A stretch of DNA of 5,734 bases from Bacteroidota bacterium (GTDB lineage: Bacteria; Bacteroidota; Bacteroidia; Chitinophagales; LD1): contig JAEYZB010000019.1 in NCBI GenBank assembly GCA_023428205.1, positions 1 through 5,734 of the forward strand, read 5' to 3'. Made by a program: the position numbers and the translations under genes. The notes beneath the pieces are model-generated. The model had not been told where the DNA came from and ran no database searches. It saw nothing but the letters and a program-made list of their open reading frames with translations. Below, one piece after another: positions 1 to 4,872 of the stretch. The first letter of the stretch is position 1. The number at the start of each line of letters is the position of its first letter.

Positions 1-168
1 CTTGTCAGCACCCGCTTCAATCAACTTTTCTTTTACATATTCCGCAGCGCGAAAAACATCTTTGTTGTATGCCGGGTCAGCGCTTACGCTTGGTATGCGG
101 AGCAAATCAAATAATTCACTCAAAAAACGCTCTTTGTTTTGTTCTAAATAGGTGGTTGTTGCAGACAT
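1..168 (-). CDS. M20-family metallopeptidase (dipeptidase type), N-terminal fragment
   Basis: The reverse strand reads from an ATG at 168-166 through 56 open codons to the window edge, so only the N-terminus is present. The translation begins [15 protein letters not shown] and continues with [13 protein letters not shown], then an [16 protein letters not shown] helix. The '[13 protein letters not shown]' stretch followed by a '[11 protein letters not shown]' type helix is the characteristic start of M20 zinc peptidases annotated as dipeptidases, related to ArgE/DapE and carnosinases. These are cytoplasmic di-zinc enzymes that cleave dipeptides or acylated amino acids. The metal-binding His, Asp and Glu residues lie beyond the edge and cannot be checked. 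The ATG is the natural start because it sits just ahead of the conserved helix. The leader has no Shine-Dalgarno sequence. Family recognition is from memory of the motif; the exact substrate is unknown. Confidence 0.85.
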   Translation of the reverse strand, partial: MSATTTYLEQNKERFLSELFDLLRIPSVSADPAYNKDVFRAAEYVKEKLIEAGADK

Positions 169-203
169 CGTTTCAATTTTGGGCGAAAGTAAAATTTTAG
201 TCT

Positions 204-231
204 TAAGTGGTAAGACATAAGTCGTAAACGA
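204..231. repeat. Four degenerate tandem heptamers of TAAGNNN type
   Basis: Four consecutive 7-base units read TAAGTGG (204-210), TAAGACA (211-217), TAAGTCG (218-224) and TAAACGA (225-231). The preceding unit, TTAGTCT at 197-203, is a weaker fifth. Two short hairpins are embedded. GTCTTA 200-205 pairs with TAAGAC 211-216 around a 5-base loop, and GTCGT 221-225 pairs with ACGAC 228-232 around 2 bases. The block lies 36-63 bases upstream of the peptidase ATG, in its promoter or untranslated leader. The periodicity is seen directly; any function is unknown. Confidence 0.6.
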
Positions 232-376
232 CAAATAAAATGGGTGAAAAAAACGAGGAGAATTAGAAAGAATAATTAAAAACGAAAAGAGAATAAAAAA
301 CCGGTTGAAGGCAATAATCGTGAAAGGGTGTGAAAAAACGAGCAAGAGCCGTTGGTCGAGCGAGGCATTCTTAAAT

Positions 377-397
377 CAGTCGCAAATGGCTGTTTTT
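377..397 (+). terminator. Possible intrinsic terminator: short hairpin plus T5
   Basis: CAGTCG (377-382) can pair with TGGCTG (387-392) around the loop CAAA. This gives six pairs, two of them G-U, followed directly by TTTTT at 393-397. The shape is that of a weak intrinsic terminator on the plus strand. No protein gene ends upstream of it on that strand, so if it is real it would end a short non-coding transcript from the GC-raised patch at about 320-390. The stem is weak and a chance occurrence is quite possible. Confidence 0.3.
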
Positions 398-533
398 AAA
401 AGGCTTGTGTGGCAAAACAGCAACAAAAAGGGTCTCCTCAAAAAAAGGACAAATTTTCAATAAAATTTCCTGAAATCGTCATTTTTGAAACGCAGCATTT
501 ACGTTAAGATGTAATTGATATACAAATAATTAG

Positions 534-553
534 TTGGTCAAAAAAATGACCAA
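534..553. promoter_or_regulatory. Perfect inverted repeat TTGGTCA-A6-TGACCAA, possible operator
   Basis: TTGGTCA (534-540) and its exact reverse complement TGACCAA (547-553) flank six A residues. It lies about 40 bases upstream of the -33 element of the promoter candidate at 594-625. That position suits a dimeric regulator binding site better than a terminator, since no transcript is known to end here and no T run follows. No binding protein can be named from the sequence. Confidence 0.4.
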
Positions 554-593
554 AAGTACATGGGGGTATCTTCAATTGGCAAAAGTCCATTTG

Positions 594-625
594 TTTGTTT
601 TTGGAAAAAGTTGTACATACATTCG
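594..625 (+). promoter_or_regulatory. Bacteroidota-type promoter candidate for the 479-residue protein
   Basis: TTTG at 594-597 is followed after 20 bases by TACATTCG at 618-625. The Bacteroidota primary sigma factor consensus is TTTG, about 19-21 bases, then TAnnTTTG; this site has one mismatch, in the last box. Transcription would start near 630-633 and leave a leader of roughly 55 bases before the ATG at 687. Overlapping TTTG copies at 590-593 and 600-603 make the exact -33 element uncertain. Confidence 0.5.
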
Positions 626-654
626 TAATCGAAAATAGGGCATAGAATATTTTT

Positions 655-666
655 TCCCGAAAGGGG
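655..666 (+). promoter_or_regulatory. Small leader hairpin with a GAAA tetraloop
   Basis: CCC (656-658) pairs with GGG (663-665) around GAAA, a GNRA tetraloop; an added T-G wobble (655/666) gives a fourth pair. It sits 20 bases before the ATG at 687, inside the predicted untranslated leader. It may affect mRNA stability or initiation, but with so few pairs it is only a minor suggestion. The bases between it and the start are A-rich with no Shine-Dalgarno sequence. Confidence 0.25.
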
Positions 667-686
667 TCGCGCAAAAAAATAAATAT

Positions 687-2126
687 ATGTATTTACAAAA
701 GTTAGTCACCGTGATGGCTGCAATGGACAAGCCGTCACTAAAAAGATTGGAGGAGTATATTCACTCTCCGTATTTCAGGATTCAGCCTTCGGTTGTGAAA
801 CTGTTCGATTATTTCGCGGAACAATATCCGCGCTTTACAGACAAGAAAATTAATCCTGAAGCCATTTCTGAATACACGAATGCGAAAGAGAATCGGCAGA
901 TGATAATCGCTACGCGTTTGATAAAGGTAATCTACGATTTCATCGCTTTAGAGCAATGGCAAAAGGAAGAAAAAAATCTTTTTTTGCCGCTGTTGCAAGG
1001 GCTGAAAGGATTAGAGTTATATGATATTGCCAGCGCGGAGCATAAACGAGCCTTAGAGCAGGTAAATGAAGATATAGACCAAGACGTAGATCTTTTTTAT
1101 TTACGACATGTGTTGACGACAGACGCAACGACAAGTTTTGACTCGTTATTGCAACGCAACTTTAAAAACGATATAACTGCTGCGACAGAAACATTAGAGC
1201 AATTTTACGCACTAAAATTTTTGCGCTTGGCTTGCGAAGGACTTAATCGAAAAAGTTTGGTTGGAACACAATACTATACTGAATCGATAGCTAAATCAAT
1301 AGAAATTCTTACACCTCTAACGACACCTAAATATCCATACGTTTGGGTTTACATGAACGTCTATAAATTACTTACGGCTGAAACGTTTGAAGAAGGAAGA
1401 AAAGCATATTTCCGAATAGAATGGATGGTAAAACGAAACGGTCAAAATCCCCTTCAGCAATATTTATTAGATGGAGTTCAATACAGCATTAACTGGAGCT
1501 TGCAATGGTATTCTAAAGGATATACCGAAGCTGCACAATATTATCTGTGGTGGATAGATTATAAAATCAAGCACAATTTAATCTTAGTGCAAAATCAGAT
1601 TCAGCCGATAGCATTCCGCAACCCGATTGCTCTCGCGGTAGAAGGCTTTCGCTCTCCGGAATGGGTTTTGCAATTTATCGAAACTTTTGCCCAAAAGCTA
1701 CCTCACGGCAGCAGAGGTGTAAATGAAATCTTTGCCAAAGCTCTTTTACACTACTATAAGAAAGAACACGAATCGGCAGCACGGTTATTCCAACAGATTT
1801 ATGCCAAAGGAGAACCTATCTTTAACGTTATTATCCGCAGATGGCAGTTTATGAATCTCTACGAATCGAATAAAGAAACAACGCCTCTTTTGAAAAAAAC
1901 ATTAGATTCGTTTGAAAAATACCTTCAACGCAATGAAGCACAACTTCCGATGAGACCGATTTTTGCAAAGTTTATTCGCTATGCAGGACAAATCGTTTCT
2001 CCCGAAGAAGAGCAAAATGCGGAAAGCACAAAAAGCAAACTAATGAAAGAACCTTTTTTCCCAGGCAAAAACTGGCTTGACAGCCAATTGCACAGAAAAC
2101 TTTTCGCCAGCCCGAAATGTGCCTAA
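687..2126 (+). CDS. Uncharacterised all-helical protein, 479 aa
   Basis: I do not recognise a named function. The N-terminus (about residues 1-60) runs from LQKLVTVMAAMDKPSLKRLE through HSPYF (26-30) to LFDYFAEQYPRF. It resembles a group of large hypothetical proteins common in Bacteroidota that start with an 'L...L..lsk.elk.f..fl.SPyFn' helix pair. The rest is predicted helical throughout. Aromatic-rich helices lie near 265-297 and a TPR/SEL1-like hairpin near 350-395. The C-terminal FFPGKNWL (457-464) is also of a type seen at the end of that group. There is no signal peptide or membrane segment, so it is probably cytoplasmic and may act as a helical-repeat scaffold. The ATG is preceded by an A-rich leader and the promoter candidate at 594-625. 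The gene converges on the small exported protein, and a hairpin overlaps its stop codon. The coding call is firm; any role is unknown. Confidence 0.85.
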   Translation: MYLQKLVTVMAAMDKPSLKRLEEYIHSPYFRIQPSVVKLFDYFAEQYPRFTDKKINPEAISEYTNAKENRQMIIATRLIKVIYDFIALEQWQKEEKNLFLPLLQGLKGLELYDIASAEHKRALEQVNEDIDQDVDLFYLRHVLTTDATTSFDSLLQRNFKNDITAATETLEQFYALKFLRLACEGLNRKSLVGTQYYTESIAKSIEILTPLTTPKYPYVWVYMNVYKLLTAETFEEGRKAYFRIEWMVKRNGQNPLQQYLLDGVQYSINWSLQWYSKGYTEAAQYYLWWIDYKIKHNLILVQNQIQPIAFRNPIALAVEGFRSPEWVLQFIETFAQKLPHGSRGVNEIFAKALLHYYKKEHESAARLFQQIYAKGEPIFNVIIRRWQFMNLYESNKETTPLLKKTLDSFEKYLQRNEAQLPMRPIFAKFIRYAGQIVSPEEEQNAESTKSKLMKEPFFPGKNWLDSQLHRKLFASPKCA

Positions 2127-2140
2127 TATATTTCGGGCTG
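2108..2140. terminator. Hairpin at a convergent gene junction, likely bidirectional terminator
   Basis: CAGCCCGAAAT (2108-2118) pairs perfectly with ATTTCGGGCTG (2130-2140), an 11-base-pair stem with an 11-base loop that can be shortened by extra wobble pairs. The left arm lies inside the last codons of the 479-residue gene and the loop contains its TAA. The right arm fills most of the short gap before the stop of the opposing gene at 2148. Neither side has a clean T run: the plus strand continues AAAGCGATTATTTATT. It is therefore a strong stem in the expected place but not a textbook intrinsic terminator. Confidence 0.6.
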
Positions 2141-2147
2141 AAAGCGA

Positions 2148-2486
2148 TTATTTATTCAAATTCAGGACAGGAACAGTAACAGTTCCCCACTTAGACGTTG
2201 TTAGCCTAACGTAATATACACCATTCGGAAAAGAACTGATGTCAACACTTGCTTCTTCTGTAAAAGGAGACGATGAGGCAACAAGAACTCTGGATGCGTT
2301 GAAAACCTCAATATGTTCGATGACACCGGTAGGAACGGAGCAGAATACCCATCCTTCCATAACACCAACATCTGGTCCACCTTTAAGGTTAAGTTGAACA
2401 TTTTGAACTGAGCTACCGAACAATTCTGTTTGCGGTGCGAAAGTGCCGGCACACAATAGAGCGGCTGCGATTAAAAACTTTTTCAT
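2148..2486 (-). CDS. Small exported beta-rich protein with a T9SS-CTD-like C-terminus, 112 aa
   Basis: The frame stays open upstream to 2594, but the ATG at 2486-2484 is chosen because it gives a clear signal peptide. MKK is followed by the hydrophobic run FLIAAALLCAGTF, with cleavage probably near residues 17-24. Cys12 is preceded by LL, so a lipobox is unlikely. After about residue 25 the protein is beta-rich. Residues 57-106 (IEHIEVFNASRVLVAS, then VDISSFPNGVYYVRLTT, then GTVTVPVL) follow the layout of Por/type IX secretion C-terminal sorting domains: a strand with 'i.v.n..g', then 'idls.lpnGvYfvrl', then a final strand. They also resemble the short DUF3244-type exported Bacteroides proteins. 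It has almost no cargo domain, which is odd for a T9SS substrate, so a free-standing beta-sandwich protein is the alternative. The leader (AAACAATAAAC before the ATG) is typical for the phylum. The exact role is unknown. Confidence 0.75.
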   Translation of the reverse strand: MKKFLIAAALLCAGTFAPQTELFGSSVQNVQLNLKGGPDVGVMEGWVFCSVPTGVIEHIEVFNASRVLVASSSPFTEEASVDISSFPNGVYYVRLTTSKWGTVTVPVLNLNK

Positions 2487-2628
2487 GTTTATTGTTTGTT
2501 TTAAATAATGACTAAAAAGATTCTTTCGGTCTGCCTTCTCTTCCCTCGCGCATTGAGTTGTATGAACAAACAGGAATAAAAGAATCGGGAGCAAAGAACG
2601 CGATAAGGCGGCTACAAAACATTACGAG

Positions 2629-2664
2629 AATCTTTCCATTTTTCTCAAAAATCTTTCCATTTTT
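2629..2664. repeat. Two 15-base direct repeats spaced 21 bases apart
   Basis: AATCTTTCCATTTTT occurs exactly at 2629-2643 and again at 2650-2664. The 21-base offset is two turns of B-DNA, which would place both copies on the same face of the helix. The pair sits 143-181 bases upstream of the exported-protein ATG and about 170 bases upstream of the opposite gene. This arrangement suits tandem binding by a regulator, but a local slippage duplication in AT-rich DNA is also possible. Confidence 0.55.
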
Positions 2665-2673
2665 TAATCAGAA

Positions 2674-2792
2674 GCGGTTTATGCTTTGAAAATGCGCGTT
2701 TTTACGTGCTTTTGAGCGAAACGGTGTGGGCGTAGGGCATTCATTGCCCCGTAAAACGAGTACACAAGCGTTCAAAGCGCGCTGAAAACCGC
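2674..2792. ncRNA. Candidate structured RNA or foldable intergenic element
   Basis: GCGGTTT (2674-2680) is complementary to AAACCGC (2786-2792), and GCTTTGAA (2683-2690) to TTCAAAGC (2771-2778). Together they form a two-part closing stem of 15 pairs with an internal loop. Inside it, GCGCGT (2694-2699) pairs with ACGTGC (2704-2709) around TTTT with one G-U pair. GGGCA (2735-2739) also pairs with TGCCC (2745-2749) around TTCAT. The island has markedly higher GC than the bases beside it, which is common for functional RNAs in AT-rich genomes. It matches no RNA family that I recognise. The transcribed strand cannot be told, and a decayed repeat element would look similar. Confidence 0.3.
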
Positions 2793-2833
2793 GAAAAACA
2801 AGGCAAGAGTCGGTTCAAGTAAAACAAATTATT

Positions 2834-3346
2834 ATGAATTATAGTGAAAATTATCATACGCGCATCTCGGCTAAAACACATAAAACAAAACAATACTCCG
2901 AAGCAGAACTGAGTGCGATAAGAAAACAGATTAAGCGGTTTTTGAACGACAATGACCCGTCTGCCATATTGAATTCCAATGAGGCAAACTATACGGCATT
3001 ATCTAATGCGATAAACGAGTTCTACAAAGAAGAAGTGCTTGCGGCTCGTTTTATTTATGACATCTATCTTCAAAATTCGGATAACAAAAAGAAGAATATC
3101 CGTAAGATGAATGCGATAGTGGATTTTCTAAAACATTATTATCAGCAGCAGGCGCCACAAATGCAGACAACGACTATGGGAGAAACGGAAAGGCTGTTCC
3201 AAAAAATGGCAGAAATGCAACAAGATATGCAAACGCTTATGGGTTGGATGCAGCAACTTGTGCATCAAGGCCGCTTTATAAGCGATGACAATGCGAAGTA
3301 TGCAGGCGGTTGGTCGCAACCGATGTTGATTCATCAGCGGGCATAG
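2834..3346 (+). CDS. Uncharacterised protein with a Met/Gln-rich helical C-terminal half, 170 aa
   Basis: I do not recognise this protein. The first 25 residues are polar and basic. Residues 22-105 look like a compact helical domain (AELSAIRKQIKRFLNDND, then NAINEFYKEEVLAARFIYDIYL, then NAIVDFLKHYY). A QQQ linker follows. Residues 116-145 form a Met- and Gln-rich amphipathic helix (ERLFQKMAEMQQDMQTLMGWM), probably a coiled coil for oligomerisation. A short polar tail ends the protein. It has no signal peptide, membrane segment, Cys pairs or catalytic motif. The ATG at 2834 follows an A/T-rich leader (AAACAAATTATT) without a Shine-Dalgarno sequence, as elsewhere in the window. It is transcribed alone and converges on the oxidoreductase gene with an 8-base gap between stop codons. 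Sensible domain structure and normal composition support it as a real gene; its function is unknown. Confidence 0.7.
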   Translation: MNYSENYHTRISAKTHKTKQYSEAELSAIRKQIKRFLNDNDPSAILNSNEANYTALSNAINEFYKEEVLAARFIYDIYLQNSDNKKKNIRKMNAIVDFLKHYYQQQAPQMQTTTMGETERLFQKMAEMQQDMQTLMGWMQQLVHQGRFISDDNAKYAGGWSQPMLIHQRA

Positions 3347-3360
3347 AAAGGCTTTTATGC
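3341..3360. terminator. Weak hairpin covering two convergent stop codons
   Basis: Positions 3341-3348 (GCATAGAA) pair with 3353-3360 (TTTTATGC) around the loop AGGC, giving eight pairs including one G-U. The stem includes the TAG of the 170-residue gene (3344-3346) and the TAA of the opposing oxidoreductase gene (complement of 3355-3357). The position suits a bidirectional terminator, but the stem is A/T-rich and no long T run follows on either strand. Confidence 0.35.
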
Positions 3361-4869
3361 TTCATTTGCCTCGGCAATTTTTTGCAGCAAATAATCTTTG
3401 CCGAGCAGAGAAAATGAAGTGATAAACGCACTCACGGTAACGCCTAAGATACCGTGGAGTACAATGTTTGCGCCTGTGAAAAAAAGATTCGGCACTTTGG
3501 TAACGGGCGAAATAACCGTTTTCAAGGGGTTGTTGAAATCTTTGGAAATGCCGTACATATTGCCGTCTCCGTTGCCGAGATAGTCGCGGTACGAAAGGGG
3601 CGTTGAGGTGTAATAGCAATCAATCGCTTCGCGCAATTCTGGGAATTTTTGAAAAACGATTTCCAGCAAACGATCTGCTTTTTGTTGCTTAAATGTTTCA
3701 TATTCGGGTTCGCGGAGATTGCCCTGTAATGTCGTGTTTACGGTATGCGACCAGCGCGCGACATCTTCAAAACGCATATAGGTCATTATTGTCATTACAT
3801 CAACATACTCGCCTTGTTTTGGCACGGCTTCAAAAACACCGTAATTTTCCCCCCAAGTTTCCTCGGTATAATCAGTCGCACTCCACACGTCTTTTTGTGC
3901 AAACACATAATAATTGCGATTTGTGTATTTGATTTTATTCGGCTTCAGTTTCAGATAAATTTCAAATGCCGAAACGGAATTTTCCAATTCGGAAATTCGT
4001 TTTCGATAAGCTTTTCTGAAAAGTGGAGTATCCGTTAAATGAAGTGTTTGTGCGGGGTGGGTGTTGGAAATAAAATTCGCGGCATAAAAACGTTCTCCGG
4101 AGACATTTTCTGCATAAAGCGCTTTTTCATTTTCTATTTGAATTTTTTTCACTTCGCATTTTCGGAAAATATCGCCACCGTTTGCACGGATAATTTTTGC
4201 TAATGCTTTGGCGATTTGGTCACCCCCTTTGGCGCACCGCCAAGAGCTTTCAATGTAGCTATTCACTACCAATGCGTGAACGTGCAGTGGTGTGCGTTTG
4301 CCGTTTCCGGCATAGAGCAGGTTTGTTCCTGCCAACACAGCTCGAAGCGTTTCGTTTTCGGTTAGCTCTTCAAAATATTCCTTCGCACTTTTCTGAAAAA
4401 AAGAAAGGTCTTTATAGCCGCTTTCGTTGCGCAAATTGTACATCGGAAAGTTTTGGCAAACCGTTTGCATATCGCGACAATATTGGCGAATCGCGTTTTC
4501 CTCTTCGGGAAAATCGCGAATCATTTGCTCAGCAAAACGCGTATAACCCATTCCGTACAAATAGGTTTTTTCATCATCGGAAAACATCACTGCATCAAAA
4601 CCCGACTCATCCATTTTCACCAAATCCAAGCGATCCATCAATCCCAAATAGGTGAAAAAACGGAACAGGTTTTGCCCCTTTTCTAAACCGCTGATATAGT
4701 GAACTCCGGTATCAAACGTTACACCATTTCTCCGGAATGTTTGCAGGTTTCCGCCTAACTGTTCGTTCTTTTCCAAGACGCACACCCTTTGCCCTTCTTT
4801 GCTTAGAATTGCTGCGCAAACCAATCCGCCCAATCCGCTACCAATAATGATGGTGTCGTATTTTTTCAT
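3355..4869 (-). CDS. FAD-dependent oxidoreductase, CrtI/RetSat (phytoene desaturase / retinol saturase) type, 504 aa
   Basis: The protein is complete and of usual family length. At the N-terminus IIIGSGLGGLVCA carries the Rossmann GxGxxG (Gly10, Gly12, Gly15) that binds the ADP part of FAD. It is followed by an acidic residue ending strand 2 (Glu33 in VLEKNEQLGG) and by the Gly-Gly at 39-40. FDTGVHYISG (52-61) and KGGDQIAKALAKIIRANGGDI (214-234) are typical of CrtI-like amine-oxidase-fold enzymes. TPLSYRDYLGNGDGNMYGI (423-441) and LFFTGANIVLHGILGVTVSA (462-481) resemble carotenoid isomerase and RetSat sequences. The family desaturates, saturates or isomerises polyenes and other lipids, often at the membrane surface. 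The substrate cannot be read here, and no carotenoid, flexirubin or polyene cluster genes are visible. The ATG lies three bases after the stop of the upstream TPR gene, implying one operon with coupled translation. Confidence 0.88.
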   Translation of the reverse strand: MKKYDTIIIGSGLGGLVCAAILSKEGQRVCVLEKNEQLGGNLQTFRRNGVTFDTGVHYISGLEKGQNLFRFFTYLGLMDRLDLVKMDESGFDAVMFSDDEKTYLYGMGYTRFAEQMIRDFPEEENAIRQYCRDMQTVCQNFPMYNLRNESGYKDLSFFQKSAKEYFEELTENETLRAVLAGTNLLYAGNGKRTPLHVHALVVNSYIESSWRCAKGGDQIAKALAKIIRANGGDIFRKCEVKKIQIENEKALYAENVSGERFYAANFISNTHPAQTLHLTDTPLFRKAYRKRISELENSVSAFEIYLKLKPNKIKYTNRNYYVFAQKDVWSATDYTEETWGENYGVFEAVPKQGEYVDVMTIMTYMRFEDVARWSHTVNTTLQGNLREPEYETFKQQKADRLLEIVFQKFPELREAIDCYYTSTPLSYRDYLGNGDGNMYGISKDFNNPLKTVISPVTKVPNLFFTGANIVLHGILGVTVSAFITSFSLLGKDYLLQKIAEANEA

Positions 4870-4872
4870 CGT

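Larger units (their letters stand above)
169..686. other. Divergent intergenic region, 518 bases, no supported protein gene
   Basis: This gap separates the divergently transcribed peptidase (leftward) and the 479-residue protein (rightward). It holds a heptamer repeat near the peptidase start and an A-rich tract at about 240-300. A patch of raised GC at about 331-390 ends in a hairpin with a T run. Further right are an inverted repeat at 534-553 and a promoter candidate at 594-625. A GTG-initiated frame of 47 codons (320-463) is open, but it is Lys/Ser/Gln-rich and has no ATG start, so I do not call it a gene. No tRNA or known riboswitch pattern was recognised. Confidence 0.6.
2487..2833. other. 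Divergent intergenic region, 347 bases, no supported protein gene
   Basis: This region lies between the leftward exported-protein gene and the rightward 170-residue gene, so it should carry both promoters. No clean TTTG / TAnnTTTG pair was found for either. It contains a pair of 15-base direct repeats at 2629-2664 and a GC-raised, foldable island at 2674-2792. Counted by hand, 2691-2820 is 50% G+C, while 2641-2670 is about 20% and 2821-2850 about 13%. A 21-codon ATG frame on the minus strand (2744-2679) is too short to support. Confidence 0.6.

Noticed and set aside
320..463. 47-codon open frame from GTG on the plus strand
   Set aside because: It has no ATG start and no recognisable domain, its composition is Lys/Ser/Gln-rich, and it overlaps the GC-raised patch and its hairpin. 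A chance frame is more likely.
2487..2594. N-terminal extension of the small exported protein (36 more residues in frame)
   Set aside because: The internal ATG at 2486 is followed at once by a textbook signal peptide, which would be buried by the extension.
2681..2688. ATGCTTTG as a -7 box for the 170-residue gene
   Set aside because: It mismatches the TA of TAnnTTTG, has no TTTG at the right distance upstream, and is far from the start codon.
2679..2744. 21-codon ATG frame on the minus strand starting MNALRPH
   Set aside because: It is too short, has no initiation context, and lies inside the foldable island whose pairing explains the sequence better.
331..2813. Similar strings GAAAAA-N4-GCAAGAG-Y-CG in both intergenic islands (about 331-350 and 2793-2812)
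   Set aside because: About 15 of 20 positions match and the surrounding bases do not align. A match of this quality is expected by chance when two AT-rich regions of this size are compared.
4197..4655. 152-codon open frame on the plus strand opposite the oxidoreductase gene
   Set aside because: The minus-strand frame encodes a well conserved FAD enzyme throughout. The plus-strand frame is rich in Arg, Phe, Ser and His and has no motifs, so it is a complement shadow.
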